A DNA stretch of 64,000 nt from Methanosalsum natronophilum (GCF_024808815.1 NZ_JANUCS010000003.1:1-64000), one strand, 5' to 3'; positions 8,672 through 19,009 are shown, counted from the first letter of the stretch. Numbers and translations are program-made. Notes: generated from the letters alone by a model not told the origin.

Positions 8672-9433
8672 ATGAGTAATGATAGTAGAGATTTAATTAT
8701 TGAAAGACTTGAGAGAAAACTTCTACAAAAAAATCAAGATATAGAAGATATGAAAAGTGAACTAAAACAATCTATAATTTCAGAATTACCTACGAATTCA
8801 AAAAACAATGATGTTTTTGATAGTCGACTGTCAGAGTTAGAACTAAAAGTAAAGAATCTGTCAACCAATTTGAATGGGGTTATGAATGAATTACTCGATC
8901 AGAAGTCGATGATTAACTCATTAAAAGACACGATTTCTAAAAGTAATATTGAAGAAAAAAAGAACAATTACATTAAATCGAATGAAAGTTGCTTCCAATC
9001 AGATTCATTCGATAATTTAAATCAAACTATGGGGAAATCTGAAGATATTAGTGGTGTTGATACTTCAATAGAAAAAAATAGTTATAATGAAGCTGATATA
9101 TTAGATTCTAACTCTAGTTTTAAATCAAAAAATGCTAGATTTATCCATGATTTAGACTTTGATCGAGAAACAAATGACTTTCATATTAAGGATGAGGAAA
9201 AGCTAAATTCAGGAGAGTACATTGTAGCTGAAAGCTGTGATAATTCTGATCTAATAAACAACCAACCAAAAGAAAAAACTTCAACGAATTCCATGAATGA
9301 ACCATCTGAATATATAATTGCAGATGACGATGCAAAACGTAAAAGAAAAAGTAATTTAGATTATGAAACCGTTGAAAATCGTGAAGGTGAAGATGCTGTT
9401 ATAACTACAACTCGTAAAAGAACAAATGATTAA
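8672..9433 (+). CDS. coiled-coil protein upstream of smc
   Basis: A 253-residue hydrophilic protein with no membrane segment. Residues about 1-95 are heptad-like (RLERKLLQKNQDIEDMKSEL, then LSELELKVKNLSTNLNGVMN), predicting a coiled coil. Residues 95-253 are Ser/Asn/Asp/Glu-rich and probably disordered, with a basic patch AKRKRKS near 225 and TTRKRTND at the end. The ATG at 8672 has GAGGT 5 nt upstream; a GTG at 8660 with GAGGGATGA upstream is an alternative. It ends 75 bp before smc on the same strand, so a link with chromosome condensation is possible but inferred. I recognise no family. Confidence 0.7.
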   Translation: MSNDSRDLIIERLERKLLQKNQDIEDMKSELKQSIISELPTNSKNNDVFDSRLSELELKVKNLSTNLNGVMNELLDQKSMINSLKDTISKSNIEEKKNNYIKSNESCFQSDSFDNLNQTMGKSEDISGVDTSIEKNSYNEADILDSNSSFKSKNARFIHDLDFDRETNDFHIKDEEKLNSGEYIVAESCDNSDLINNQPKEKTSTNSMNEPSEYIIADDDAKRKRKSNLDYETVENREGEDAVITTTRKRTND

Positions 9434-9508
9434 TTTATTTTCTAAATGAGCTCAATAAATTAACTATAGTAGTGTTGATAGTACTTAGGCCGATATCTGA
9501 GGTATCTT

Positions 9509-12500
9509 GTGTATATAAAATCAATTGAATTCACTAATTTTAAATCATTTGGGAAGAAGGTAAAAATACCTTTTTTTGATGATTTTACAACAATATCTGG
9601 CCCTAACGGAAGTGGGAAATCTAATATAATTGACGGTATTCTATTTGTTCTAGGACTTTCTGGTTCTAGGACTTTAAGAGCTGAAAAATTAACTGATTTG
9701 ATATATAATAATGGTCATGCGAAAAAAAAGCCAAATTACACGCAGGTATCTATTTACTTTGATAATAAAGATAGAGAATTGCCTTTAGATGCTGATACTA
9801 TTGTTATTTCACGAAAAATAAAAGAAACTGAAAATGGTTACTATAGCTACTTTTACTTAAATGGTAAAGCAGCTAGTCTCTCAGATGTCCATAATGTTTT
9901 AGCAAAAGGGCGAGTTACTCCCGAGGGATATAATGTTGTTATGCAAGGAGACGTAACAAGAATTATAACAATGTCTCCAACTGAAAGGCGCAAAATAATA
10001 GATGAAATCGCTGGCGTCTCAGAATTTGATGCCAAAAAAGAAAGGGCATTAAATGAACTAGAAATCGTAAGAGAGCGAATTGAAAGAGTGGACATTATAA
10101 TTTCAGAAGTCATAACTCAACTTGAAAAACTAAGAGGAGAAAGGGATCAGGCACTAAAATATAAAGGTTTAAAAGATGAAAAAATAAAGTATGAAGGGTA
10201 TATTCTTTTATCAAAACTCAAAGATTCTAAAGAAGAATTGAATTCTATTAGCCTTGAACTTGAAAATAAAAAATTATCACAATCCAACTTGAAACAGTCA
10301 GTGGATAAATCATATGAGAATCTTCAAACCGCTGAGAAAGAGTTCAATGATTTAAATATGAATATAAGAAAGATGGGCGAGGATGAACAAATACAAGTAA
10401 AAAAGGAAATTGAAGAAATAAGAGGCGATATCTTTCGATTCAATAGTAGTATCGAGTTAAAGGAAGCTGAGATAAAAGAATTAGAAGAAAAGAAAAAAAA
10501 TGCATTTATTGGAATTGATGAGTCTAAAACTGTACTTGTGGATATTGAATCTCAACTTAAGGATCAAGAAACTAGAAAAGATAGTTTGCATGACCAAATT
10601 AATGATCACAAAAATGAAAGGCAATTATTGATTAGCAAGATTTCAGAAATAGATTCTAGATATGCAAGCACAAAAGCTGAATTAAATAACATAAAAGATG
10701 AGTTAGAAGGCTTAAAAAACCGTAAAAGTGAACTCTTAAGAGAAGAAGATCGGCTACTAGATTCCTTACGAAGAAAATCTTCTGAGTTAAAGGAAATCGA
10801 GAACGAAATAGAAGAATCTAAACAAAAAGTCTACTCGGCAGATAGCGATAGAAAATCACTTGAATATGATATTGAAAAACTAAAAGAAAATATTGGATCT
10901 TTAGAAAAAGATATTGACGATCTTGAAAGTAATAGAGCTCAAGTAAAACAAGTACTTCATGAACTGGATGGTAAACTCCGTGACTATCAACAAAAATATG
11001 CTAAAGTTGAAGCTCGTGTTAAAGCAGCAGAAGATTCAGGAAACTATTCAAAAGCTGTAGATGTAATTTTAAAGGCAAGTAAAAGAAAGATTATACCAGG
11101 GATATATGGTACGATTGCAGAACTAGGAAAAGTTGATCAAGAACATTCTACAGCTTTAGAAGTAGCTGCAGGCGGGAGGATGCAATCAATTGTGGTAGAC
11201 AATGATGATGATGCAGCTAACGCTATAGATTTTTTGAAGAACAAGAACTCAGGCAGAGCAACATTTTTACCTCTGAATAAAATGGAAAGAAGAAGACCTT
11301 ATAAAGATTTATCCAACAAGGAAGGTGTTATAGGCTATGCTATTGATTTAATAGATTTTGATTTAAAATTTGAAGCTGCTTTTTGGTATGTTTTTAGAGA
11401 TACATTAATAGTGGATACACTTGCTAACGCTAGGCGTTTGATGGGTGGGCTAAGAATGGTTACGTTAGATGGTGAAGCTATCGAGAAAAGTGGAGCAATG
11501 ACCGGTGGCTCTGTAAAAAGATCCAGACTATCCTTCGCAGCTGCTGAAAAAGAAAAATTGATGAGTTTAGGTGAAAAAATAACGGAATACGAATCTAGAA
11601 GAGATAGTACATTGAAAAAACTAGATTCAGTAGAATCTCATATCTCTAATATAAAAAAAGAAATTAATAAATCTGAGAATGAAATTTCTAAAAAAGAGCT
11701 CCACCTTGAAGAAATAAGCAGCCGTGGTGAACGTTTAGATGAATTGATAAAATCTAGAAGTTCAAGCCTTGAACAAATAAAAATTGAACAGAATGACATA
11801 CGAAATCATATGTCTCAAATAATAGGTGAAAAAGAAGAAGTTGAAGAAAAAATAACTTCATTGTCAAAAGAAGCTGAACTCATTGAAAGTAAATTAGCTG
11901 ACTCTAGGATTCCAGAATTAAACAAAAAAGTCTCTAACATTGATGAAACTATAAAAAATCTTGGAGATAAATCATTTGAGGTTCAATCTCGAATAAACTC
12001 ACTTGAACTTGATTATGAATACACAAAGAAAAAAATCAATGATAATAGGGAATACATAGGGGAAATAGAATCCAAAAAAGAAGATTATAAGAATCAAATC
12101 GCATCATACAAGGAAAAAATAGAACAAATGAACTTGCAACTATTATCTATGCAAAATAAAGAGAAAGAACTTTCAGAAAAGCTAGTAGAACTTAGAAATG
12201 AGCGAGATAAAAAAGAATCAGATTATAAAAAACTAAAAGAGAACTTTGAAAGCTTAAAATCTAATTTTGAGTCCATGAAGAGAGAAATAGATGGGTTAGA
12301 ATCTACAAAAGAAGCTTTGAGAGATCAAATAGATGATTTGGTATCTGAAATAGATAGAAGGGATATTGAAATAGAATCGAAAGTTCCTAGTTATGAGACA
12401 GTTAAGACTAGAATATCTTCAATTGAAAGATCAATGGAAAAACTTGAACCGGTTAATATGAGAGCCATTGATGAATATGATAGTGTTGAACAAAGGTTAG

Positions 12501-13033
12501 AAGAACTTAAAGAGAAGCGAGATGTTCTTTTTAATGAAAGAGAAGGAATTATTTACCGAATTGATCAATACGAAGATTTAAAAAAATCTTCTTTTATGGA
12601 AGCATTTGATGGAATCAATGAACACTTCAAATTAATATTCAATGAATTGTCGGACGGTAGTGGAGAATTAGTTCTAGATAATTATGATGATCCGTTTAGT
12701 GGCGGACTAACCTTAAAAGCACAACCAAAAGATAAAAGCTTACAAAGACTTGAAGCAATGTCTGGGGGAGAAAAAAGTTTAACAGCCCTTGCTTTTGTAT
12801 TTTCAATACAACAATATCGGCCTGCACCGTTTTATGCTTTTGATGAAATTGATATGTTTTTAGATGGTGCAAATGCAGAAAGAGTCGCCAAGAGAATTAA
12901 AAAATCAACAGAATATGCACAGTTCATAGTTGTTTCTTTAAGGAAGCCTATGATTGAGGCAGCTTCTAGGACTATAGGAGTTTCAATGCAAGATGATAAT
13001 ATTAGTAATATTACAGGTGTGAAAATACGTTGA
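9509..13033 (+). CDS. smc: chromosome segregation ATPase SMC
   Basis: SMC forms the core of the condensin-like complex that compacts and segregates the chromosome. The 1174 residues show the full architecture: Walker A GPNGSGKSNIIDG near residue 32, long coiled coil, hinge domain about 515-650 (IPGIYGTIAELG through MTGGSVKRSRLS), second coiled coil, ABC signature EAMSGGEKSL and Walker B PFYAFDEIDMFLDGAN near the C-terminus. The start is GTG with TGAGGT about 8 nt upstream. The stop overlaps the TTG start of scpA, indicating co-translation with its kleisin. Confidence 0.97.
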   Translation: MYIKSIEFTNFKSFGKKVKIPFFDDFTTISGPNGSGKSNIIDGILFVLGLSGSRTLRAEKLTDLIYNNGHAKKKPNYTQVSIYFDNKDRELPLDADTIVISRKIKETENGYYSYFYLNGKAASLSDVHNVLAKGRVTPEGYNVVMQGDVTRIITMSPTERRKIIDEIAGVSEFDAKKERALNELEIVRERIERVDIIISEVITQLEKLRGERDQALKYKGLKDEKIKYEGYILLSKLKDSKEELNSISLELENKKLSQSNLKQSVDKSYENLQTAEKEFNDLNMNIRKMGEDEQIQVKKEIEEIRGDIFRFNSSIELKEAEIKELEEKKKNAFIGIDESKTVLVDIESQLKDQETRKDSLHDQINDHKNERQLLISKISEIDSRYASTKAELNNIKDELEGLKNRKSELLREEDRLLDSLRRKSSELKEIENEIEESKQKVYSADSDRKSLEYDIEKLKENIGSLEKDIDDLESNRAQVKQVLHELDGKLRDYQQKYAKVEARVKAAEDSGNYSKAVDVILKASKRKIIPGIYGTIAELGKVDQEHSTALEVAAGGRMQSIVVDNDDDAANAIDFLKNKNSGRATFLPLNKMERRRPYKDLSNKEGVIGYAIDLIDFDLKFEAAFWYVFRDTLIVDTLANARRLMGGLRMVTLDGEAIEKSGAMTGGSVKRSRLSFAAAEKEKLMSLGEKITEYESRRDSTLKKLDSVESHISNIKKEINKSENEISKKELHLEEISSRGERLDELIKSRSSSLEQIKIEQNDIRNHMSQIIGEKEEVEEKITSLSKEAELIESKLADSRIPELNKKVSNIDETIKNLGDKSFEVQSRINSLELDYEYTKKKINDNREYIGEIESKKEDYKNQIASYKEKIEQMNLQLLSMQNKEKELSEKLVELRNERDKKESDYKKLKENFESLKSNFESMKREIDGLESTKEALRDQIDDLVSEIDRRDIEIESKVPSYETVKTRISSIERSMEKLEPVNMRAIDEYDSVEQRLEELKEKRDVLFNEREGIIYRIDQYEDLKKSSFMEAFDGINEHFKLIFNELSDGSGELVLDNYDDPFSGGLTLKAQPKDKSLQRLEAMSGGEKSLTALAFVFSIQQYRPAPFYAFDEIDMFLDGANAERVAKRIKKSTEYAQFIVVSLRKPMIEAASRTIGVSMQDDNISNITGVKIR

Positions 13034-13872
13034 ACCCTAAAAATGAGTTGGTTTCAGAAAAAAACTTAGAGGAAAACTTTAATAAAATCTCTAGACTAAA
13101 ATCAAGTATTTTAGAGGATTTAAATGCTTTTGGAATTGAAGAGCTAAAAGGGCAAGAATCTGAAAACTTAACTGGTGAACCAATTGAAATATTGGTTGAA
13201 TTGGCTAAAAAAGAGCATATTAATCCATGGGATATTGATATTGTTGAAGTTACTGATAAATTTCTAGCGAAAATAGAAGAAATGGATTTAACGGATTTAA
13301 GGATCTCCGGTAGAACTCTGCTATATGCTTCAATTTTACTCCGAATGAAGTCCAACGCTTTTATGGATAACGATGAAGATGATTGTATTGATGATTTTGA
13401 TGATTTTGATGATGAGCTAGGCTTCTATGATGTTGATGAATATCCTGTACCCGATTTACCACTCCGTAGAAATTCAAAAAGACCAGTTACACTAGAAGAA
13501 CTTATAACAGAATTGCAAAAAGCTGAAAAAGTTGAGGTACGTAGAAAAGAGAGAAATAGGAATAAAAAACAATTTAATAGCTCAAAAGATAGTATTGAAG
13601 ATGTACTAGGCATTGCTCATGAAGAAAGCATTTCGGAAATCAATGAGTCTGTTTATAAATCAGTAGAAACGAGTCTTAAAGATAGAGACTGTATATCTTT
13701 CAGTGAGTTCCTAGAAACGAGCTCTTTTAATAAAAAATCAGAGCAACTAATGACCTATATTTCACTCCTTTTTCTAGCCACTGATAAAAAAATAAAACTT
13801 TACCAAAGAGAATTTTTTGGAGAATTATATATTGTTAAAGACGATGCATCTTTGCCAGTTGAAGAGAATTGA
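13030..13872 (+). CDS. scpA: kleisin ScpA, condensin subunit
   Basis: ScpA is the kleisin that bridges the SMC heads. The 280-residue protein has the family N-terminal signature EPIEILVELAKKEHINPWDIDIVEV (residues about 50-75) followed by the helix ending TLLYASILLRMKSNAF. It then has an acidic linker (DDFDDFDDELG) and a C-terminal winged-helix region. It starts with TTG inside the smc stop (4-nt overlap, TTGA), and its own stop meets the next gene the same way. The smc-scpA-scpB order supports one operon. Confidence 0.93.
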   Translation: MNPKNELVSEKNLEENFNKISRLKSSILEDLNAFGIEELKGQESENLTGEPIEILVELAKKEHINPWDIDIVEVTDKFLAKIEEMDLTDLRISGRTLLYASILLRMKSNAFMDNDEDDCIDDFDDFDDELGFYDVDEYPVPDLPLRRNSKRPVTLEELITELQKAEKVEVRRKERNRNKKQFNSSKDSIEDVLGIAHEESISEINESVYKSVETSLKDRDCISFSEFLETSSFNKKSEQLMTYISLLFLATDKKIKLYQREFFGELYIVKDDASLPVEEN

Positions 13873-13877
13873 TAAAT

Positions 13878-14984
13878 ATGAATAAAAAAGAAATTATTGA
13901 AGCATCATTATTTGTTTCGGGCGAAGGTTTAGACTGCACTAGTATCTCTAAAAAATTAAATATATCAAAGGATGAAATCAAAGAATTAATTACTTCTTTA
14001 ATTCAAGAATATGATCGAAGAGAAACTGGTTTAGAAATCATACAAATAAATACAGATAGGTTTGCTATGCAAGTTAAACCTAAATACTCAAAAATTGTCA
14101 GTAAAATTGCACCAGGTGAAATTAAACCACCAGTTCTTAGAACTTTATCAATGGTTGCTTACCATCAACCCATATCCCAGGCTGATTTAGTAGATATTAG
14201 AGGCAATTCTGTATACGATCATGTAAATGAACTGAAAAACCGGGGTTTTATAAATACAAACCCACATGGTCGCACAAAAATTCTTCAAACTACAGAACTT
14301 TTTGCGGACTATTTTGGTATAGAATCAAATGATATGACAACTATTAAAGAGAAAATCATAGAACTATCTCGTAATCAAAGTGGAAATCTTGGACTCGATA
14401 GATGGCTTGGGCGAAAAGTTATAGCTGTAACTCCAATGTATGAATCTTTAATGGATATGTGTGGAATATCTGAATATCGCGTGATTAATGCTTATAAACC
14501 AACATCTGATGAAATTGATTCTCTCTCAGATGTTTACAAATTATTGATTGCTGAAGGCTATAGTTCAAATGTAAGTAAGTATTATGATGGAGAAATAATT
14601 GAGGTTAAATCAACTACATTTGAAGATTTGATAAATAATATCAATTTGTTAAGTGATGTTTATGATTCTAATGTCGCAGAAACGTCAATAGAAAAAATCA
14701 AAGAAAAAAGAGAATATTATGTTTCCAAAGCCATGGTAATTGATAAAAAGGCTAATCCAAAAACGGATATGATATCGAGGATATTATCTGATCTTCACAT
14801 CAGAATATCGTCAGATGGTGTCTGTATATTACCTGACTACAAATTGTCTATAGCTGAAAAAGATAATTCCAGTAATATAGGGATAGTGGTACCAACACAT
14901 GGGCTAGATGAAGATTTATTTGAAAAGGTTTGCAAAAAGTATGAAACTATCATAGATGGCTTGAAGGAAACTAAGTCAGAATAA
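13878..14984 (+). CDS. scpB: ScpB, condensin winged-helix subunit with long C-terminal extension
   Basis: ScpB is the dimeric winged-helix partner of ScpA. Residues about 1-165 match the family: EIIEASLFVSGEGLD at the start, ALQVKP-like FAMQVKPKYS, then LRTLSMVAYHQPISQADLVDIRG and the second winged helix. The protein is 368 residues, roughly twice a usual ScpB. The extra part (about 185-368) has no domain I recognise but is well folded in appearance, with no low complexity. The ATG at 13878 is used; a TTG at 13869 overlapping the scpA stop would allow translational coupling and is equally possible. Confidence 0.9.
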   Translation: MNKKEIIEASLFVSGEGLDCTSISKKLNISKDEIKELITSLIQEYDRRETGLEIIQINTDRFAMQVKPKYSKIVSKIAPGEIKPPVLRTLSMVAYHQPISQADLVDIRGNSVYDHVNELKNRGFINTNPHGRTKILQTTELFADYFGIESNDMTTIKEKIIELSRNQSGNLGLDRWLGRKVIAVTPMYESLMDMCGISEYRVINAYKPTSDEIDSLSDVYKLLIAEGYSSNVSKYYDGEIIEVKSTTFEDLINNINLLSDVYDSNVAETSIEKIKEKREYYVSKAMVIDKKANPKTDMISRILSDLHIRISSDGVCILPDYKLSIAEKDNSSNIGIVVPTHGLDEDLFEKVCKKYETIIDGLKETKSE

Positions 14985-15069
14985 GGTGTTTAAATATATA
15001 TTTATATAGTATAGTATAAATAAGGGTTATTTATATGAATAAATAGTTTAAATACTGAGGATAATTATT

Positions 15070-15621
15070 ATGACAGGATATAATCTTAAAATAGAGAATG
15101 TTGTTGCATCTACTAAACTTGCAGAAAGTTTTGATTTAACAAAAATTGAGATTGAGTTTGAAGGTGCCGAATATAACAAACAAAAATTTCCAGGGTTAGT
15201 ATATAGGGTATCTGATCCAAAGGCTGCTTTCCTTGTATTCACATCAGGAAAGGTAGTATGTACCGGCGCTAAAAATGTTAATGATGTGCATACAGTTATA
15301 AAAAACATGGCAAAAAAGCTAAACTCTATAGGCGTAGAAACGGTTCCCAACCCAGACATAACTGTTCAAAATATCGTTGCATCTGCAGATTTACACGCAG
15401 TTCTTAATCTAAATGCTATTGCAATTGGACTAGGTCTTGAAAATATAGAATATGAGCCAGAACAGTTTCCTGGACTAGTTTATAGGATTGATGAACCAAA
15501 AGTAGTAGTTTTAATATTTAGTTCAGGTAAGCTTGTAGTTACAGGTGGGAAATCACCTGAAGACTGTGAACAAGGGGTAGAAGTTGTTAGACAACAGTTA
15601 GATAGCATGGGACTGCTTTGA
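15070..15621 (+). CDS. tbp: TATA-binding protein
   Basis: TBP recognises the TATA box and recruits TFB and RNA polymerase. The 183 residues form the usual two imperfect direct repeats: first [17 protein letters not shown]...[29 protein letters not shown], second [16 protein letters not shown]...[29 protein letters not shown]. Length and both saddle halves are complete. TGAGGATAA precedes the ATG. An own TATA (ATATATTTATATAGTATAG, about 14992-15015) separates it from scpB. The next gene follows after 8 nt. Confidence 0.97.
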   Translation: MTGYNLKIENVVASTKLAESFDLTKIEIEFEGAEYNKQKFPGLVYRVSDPKAAFLVFTSGKVVCTGAKNVNDVHTVIKNMAKKLNSIGVETVPNPDITVQNIVASADLHAVLNLNAIAIGLGLENIEYEPEQFPGLVYRIDEPKVVVLIFSSGKLVVTGGKSPEDCEQGVEVVRQQLDSMGLL

Positions 15622-15629
15622 AATAATAC

Positions 15630-16562
15630 GTGAGTATCTTGAACTATAAACTAAATTTTGATGTATGTGTGCTTTTACCTACACTAAATGAAGAGGCAAC
15701 TATAGGTAAACTCATACAAGAGTTTAAAGAAGAAGGATTCAATAATATTGTTGTCATAGACGGCAATAGCACTGATAGGACAAGAGAGATAGCACTATCA
15801 GAAGGCTCAGAGGTCATTCTTCAAGAAGGTAAAGGCAAAGGTCAAGCGTTACAACAAGCTTTCCAGATAATTGATAATGAGTATATCATAATGGCTGATG
15901 GGGATGGTACTTATCTTCCATCGGATATTCACAATATATTATCTCCACTTGTTGAAGATGAAGCGGATCATGTAATAGGAAACAGGTTTGCAGACTACGA
16001 AAAAGGCGCCTTCACAAAATTGAACCTTATAGGCAATCGGCTGATAAACTGGCTTTTTGGCCTTGCATACGGTGAATGGCTAAGTGACATTCTTTCAGGC
16101 TATCGTGGATTCACAAAAGAGGCTATAAAGAGCTTTGACTTAAACAAGACCGGATTTGAAATTGAATCCGAAATAACAATTGAGAGTGTAAAAAAGGATT
16201 TTAGAATTGTAGAAGTTCCGATAACTTATTTGTCACGTGATTCCAGCGCTGCAACTAAGCTAAATCCTTTAAGGGATGGTTTTAAAATAGGGGCTACAAT
16301 TTATAAGCTAGCAAAAGTCCATAACCCTATGTTTTATTTCGGGATAATCGGCTCTATTTTCCTATTTTGTGGCGTAATAGCTGGCTTTTTTGTTATAACT
16401 GAGTGGCTAAGAGGAGTTACTAGAGAACTTATGACAATTTTGACAGCCATTTTAATCCTGTCCGGTTTTCAATTTTTGATTTTTGGTTTTATTAGTGATT
16501 TAATTGTTTCACTTCACAAAGATACCGTAAGGTCTGTTAGAAAAATGATTAAAGAAAAGTAA
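15630..16562 (+). CDS. GT2 glycosyltransferase, dolichyl-phosphate sugar synthase type
   Basis: A 310-residue family 2 glycosyltransferase that likely transfers a sugar from a nucleotide to dolichyl phosphate for N-glycosylation. The GT2 core spans about 1-220: VCVLLPTLNEEATIG, IDGNSTDRT, then MADGDGTY as the metal-binding D-x-D site, and a C-terminal acceptor region DILSGYRGF. Two hydrophobic segments follow (MFYFGIIGSIFLFCGVIAGF and MTILTAILILSGFQFLIFGF), as in AglJ/AglD-like enzymes. The GTG start lies 8 nt after the TBP stop. Sugar and position in the glycan are unknown. Confidence 0.85.
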   Translation: MSILNYKLNFDVCVLLPTLNEEATIGKLIQEFKEEGFNNIVVIDGNSTDRTREIALSEGSEVILQEGKGKGQALQQAFQIIDNEYIIMADGDGTYLPSDIHNILSPLVEDEADHVIGNRFADYEKGAFTKLNLIGNRLINWLFGLAYGEWLSDILSGYRGFTKEAIKSFDLNKTGFEIESEITIESVKKDFRIVEVPITYLSRDSSAATKLNPLRDGFKIGATIYKLAKVHNPMFYFGIIGSIFLFCGVIAGFFVITEWLRGVTRELMTILTAILILSGFQFLIFGFISDLIVSLHKDTVRSVRKMIKEK

Positions 16563-16730
16563 TGAATGAAAGCTAATTTTACTCCTAGACAAGAAAAAAT
16601 GTGGTACTAAAGGACTTTATAGCAAGTTAACTTGATATATAGTCAAATCTATTTTTTAAAAAGAATTATATAATATTCTTCCTTTTTGAGTAAATGAGAT
16701 TAAATTATAAACTTTATAGAGGTACATTAT

Positions 16731-18011
16731 ATGAGCATAGTTAATGAAGCAAAAAATGGTAAAATAACTGAAGCAATGAAAGTTGTGGCAGAGAATGAAA
16801 ATGTTGAACCTGAGTTTGTACGTCGAGGAGTAGCTTCTGGGCGCATTGTAATTCCAACTTCTCCATATAGGGATGTTAAATTCTGTGGTATTGGGCAAGG
16901 CTTAAGGACTAAGGTTAATGCTTCAATTGGAACATCCTCAGATATTGCTGATGTCAGTTTAGAAGTAGAAAAAGCAAAAGCAGCTGAACAAGCAGGTGCA
17001 GATACTCTGATGGAGCTAAGTACAGGTGGTGACTTTTTAGATATAAGGAAAAAGGTAGTTGATAGCATTTCTTTATCTGTTGGGTCCGTACCATTATATC
17101 AAGCTTTTATTGAAGCCACAAGAAAACACGGTTCTATAGTAGATATGACTGAAGATGATTTGTTCAAAGCCACTGAAGATCAAGCAAAGCTAGGAACTAA
17201 CTTCATGGCGATACATACAGGAATAAATCAAGTGACTTTAGATAGGCTTAAAGCACATGGTCGTTACGGTGGTCTATGCTCACGTGGTGGAGCATTTATG
17301 AGTACATGGATGCTTTACAATGAAAAAGAGAATCCTCTGTACAGCCAATTTGATTACCTAGTTGAAATCTTAAAAGAACATGAAGTGGTGCTTTCAATGG
17401 GTAACGGAATGCGTGCTGGAGCTGTACACGATGCTACTGACAGAGCACAAATTCAAGAACTGATAATAAATGCAGAATTAGCTGATAAGGCTCATGAACA
17501 AGGTTTACAAGTAATTGTTGAGGGTCCTGGTCATGTTCCTATTGATATGATTGAAACAAATGTAAAACTAATGAAAGCTATGAGCAATAATAAACCATTT
17601 TACATGCTAGGTCCACTAGTTACTGATGTGGCCCCTGGAAGGGATCATATAGTTACAGCTATAGGTGCATCGATTTCTAGTTCAGTTGGATGTGACTTTT
17701 TGTGCTATGTAACTCCTGCTGAACACCTTGCGCTTCCAAACGTTGAAGATGTAATTACTGGAGTGCAAACATCAAAAATTGCAGCACATGTAGGAGATAT
17801 GGTTAGACTTGGAAATATGGATCAAGACCTTGCAATGTCAAGGGCACGTGCTAGCCTTAAATGGGAAGAGATGTATAAACATGCATTGGATCCAGAATAT
17901 GCCCGTAAGATAAGGGATAGCCGTGCACCAGCAGATGAAGACTCATGTACTATGTGTGGAGATTTCTGTGCACTTAAAATTGTAAATGAGAGCTATGATT
18001 TAGCTAAATAA
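16731..18011 (+). CDS. thiC: phosphomethylpyrimidine synthase ThiC
   Basis: ThiC is a radical SAM enzyme that converts aminoimidazole ribotide to hydroxymethylpyrimidine phosphate in thiamine synthesis. The 426-residue protein is the short archaeal type. The C-terminal CxxCx4C cluster motif is present (DSCTMCGDFCALK), as are GADTLMELSTGGD, GVNQVTL-like GINQVTLDRLKAHG, EGPGHVPID and LGPLVTDVAPGRDH. GAGGT lies 8 nt before the ATG. Upstream (16563-16730) I see a TATA-like AATTATATAATATT but no THI-box riboswitch pattern. Confidence 0.95.
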   Translation: MSIVNEAKNGKITEAMKVVAENENVEPEFVRRGVASGRIVIPTSPYRDVKFCGIGQGLRTKVNASIGTSSDIADVSLEVEKAKAAEQAGADTLMELSTGGDFLDIRKKVVDSISLSVGSVPLYQAFIEATRKHGSIVDMTEDDLFKATEDQAKLGTNFMAIHTGINQVTLDRLKAHGRYGGLCSRGGAFMSTWMLYNEKENPLYSQFDYLVEILKEHEVVLSMGNGMRAGAVHDATDRAQIQELIINAELADKAHEQGLQVIVEGPGHVPIDMIETNVKLMKAMSNNKPFYMLGPLVTDVAPGRDHIVTAIGASISSSVGCDFLCYVTPAEHLALPNVEDVITGVQTSKIAAHVGDMVRLGNMDQDLAMSRARASLKWEEMYKHALDPEYARKIRDSRAPADEDSCTMCGDFCALKIVNESYDLAK

Positions 18012-18040
18012 TCTATAACTCTTTATTTTTTTCTATTTTG

Positions 18041-19009
18041 TCACATCCATTCATAGTTTTTGATGACTTCGGGTTTGAAATTATAAAGAAGACTGTTTTC
18101 TACATACCCAAAAAAGAGACATCCACTACAATTAGATGTGACATCATTTCTAATAGCTTTACTATTATTCCATATGTGTTCTAAGCTAGAACTGATATCT
18201 CCTAATTTGGTTTTTTTTAAGCGACAATGTTCAACTGTTCCATTTGAAGTAACGTTCAGTATGATATCTGATGCGTGACATTTATAATCTGTGCTCATGT
18301 TTTTTACTAATTCAAGATATGTTATTGAGTTAATGATAGGATAACCCTTTTTTTTCATCAATATAAGTTTATCTATAACCCTTTGATATTTATTGTTTTT
18401 TTTAATATCTAAAGTGCTCCAATCAGTTGAATCGATTGATTCAATTTTATGTATTGGCTCAAAGGATATTTTCATACCTAAATCTTTAGCTAATTTCACC
18501 AAATCTTCAACATCTTCAAGATTTTTCTTGCTAAGAACACAGTTAATTAGTATTTCTTTATTGAGTTTATCCCTAGCTTTAATAATTCCTGGGAGTAAGG
18601 TATTAAAACGTATACCTCTAATTTCTTCAAGGGACTTGATACTATCCAAAGAAATAGATAAATAATCTAAATGATCTAATTCATCAATTCTATTTTCAAG
18701 AAGCAGTCCATTAGTTATTAAAGAGGTAGTCATTCCAAGTTTATGAGCGTGTTCTAATATATCGGGTAAGTCTTTTCTAAGTAGAGGTTCAGTTGCCCAA
18801 ACATTATAAAAAAGAATTCCAAAAGACTTAGCTTGTTCTAATAGATAGAAAATTTCATCAGTATCGAGCTCATCCCTTTCATATCTCCAGTAGTCACAAA
18901 AACTACATTTGAGGTTACAACGCGAATTGATTTCATGGGATAAGACCACAGGTCTTTTTTTTAGATGAAGTTGATATAATGCACGTAATTCAGTTAGATA
19001 TGATGACAT
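18041..19009 (-). CDS. radical SAM protein, SPASM-like C-terminus
   Basis: A 322-residue radical SAM enzyme. The cluster motif is CNLKCSFC (CxxxCxxC) near residue 31, followed by the usual barrel pieces TSLITNGLLL and LSISLDS. The C-terminal region has Cys residues in YKCHASDI, VEHCRLKK and NCSGCLFF, compatible with one auxiliary Fe-S cluster. The substrate is not recognisable; heme-type, peptide-modifying and lipid enzymes share this fold. The ATG at 19009 is chosen over a GTG at 19015. It lies convergent to thiC (30 bp gap) and downstream of the ribosomal operon terminator, so it is likely separate. Confidence 0.8.
   Translation of the reverse strand: MSSYLTELRALYQLHLKKRPVVLSHEINSRCNLKCSFCDYWRYERDELDTDEIFYLLEQAKSFGILFYNVWATEPLLRKDLPDILEHAHKLGMTTSLITNGLLLENRIDELDHLDYLSISLDSIKSLEEIRGIRFNTLLPGIIKARDKLNKEILINCVLSKKNLEDVEDLVKLAKDLGMKISFEPIHKIESIDSTDWSTLDIKKNNKYQRVIDKLILMKKKGYPIINSITYLELVKNMSTDYKCHASDIILNVTSNGTVEHCRLKKTKLGDISSSLEHIWNNSKAIRNDVTSNCSGCLFFGYVENSLLYNFKPEVIKNYEWM

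Noticed and set aside
16563-16730. Possible thiamine (THI-box) riboswitch before thiC
   Set aside because: The conserved CTGAGA and ACCTGA-type elements are not present; only a TATA-like sequence is seen.
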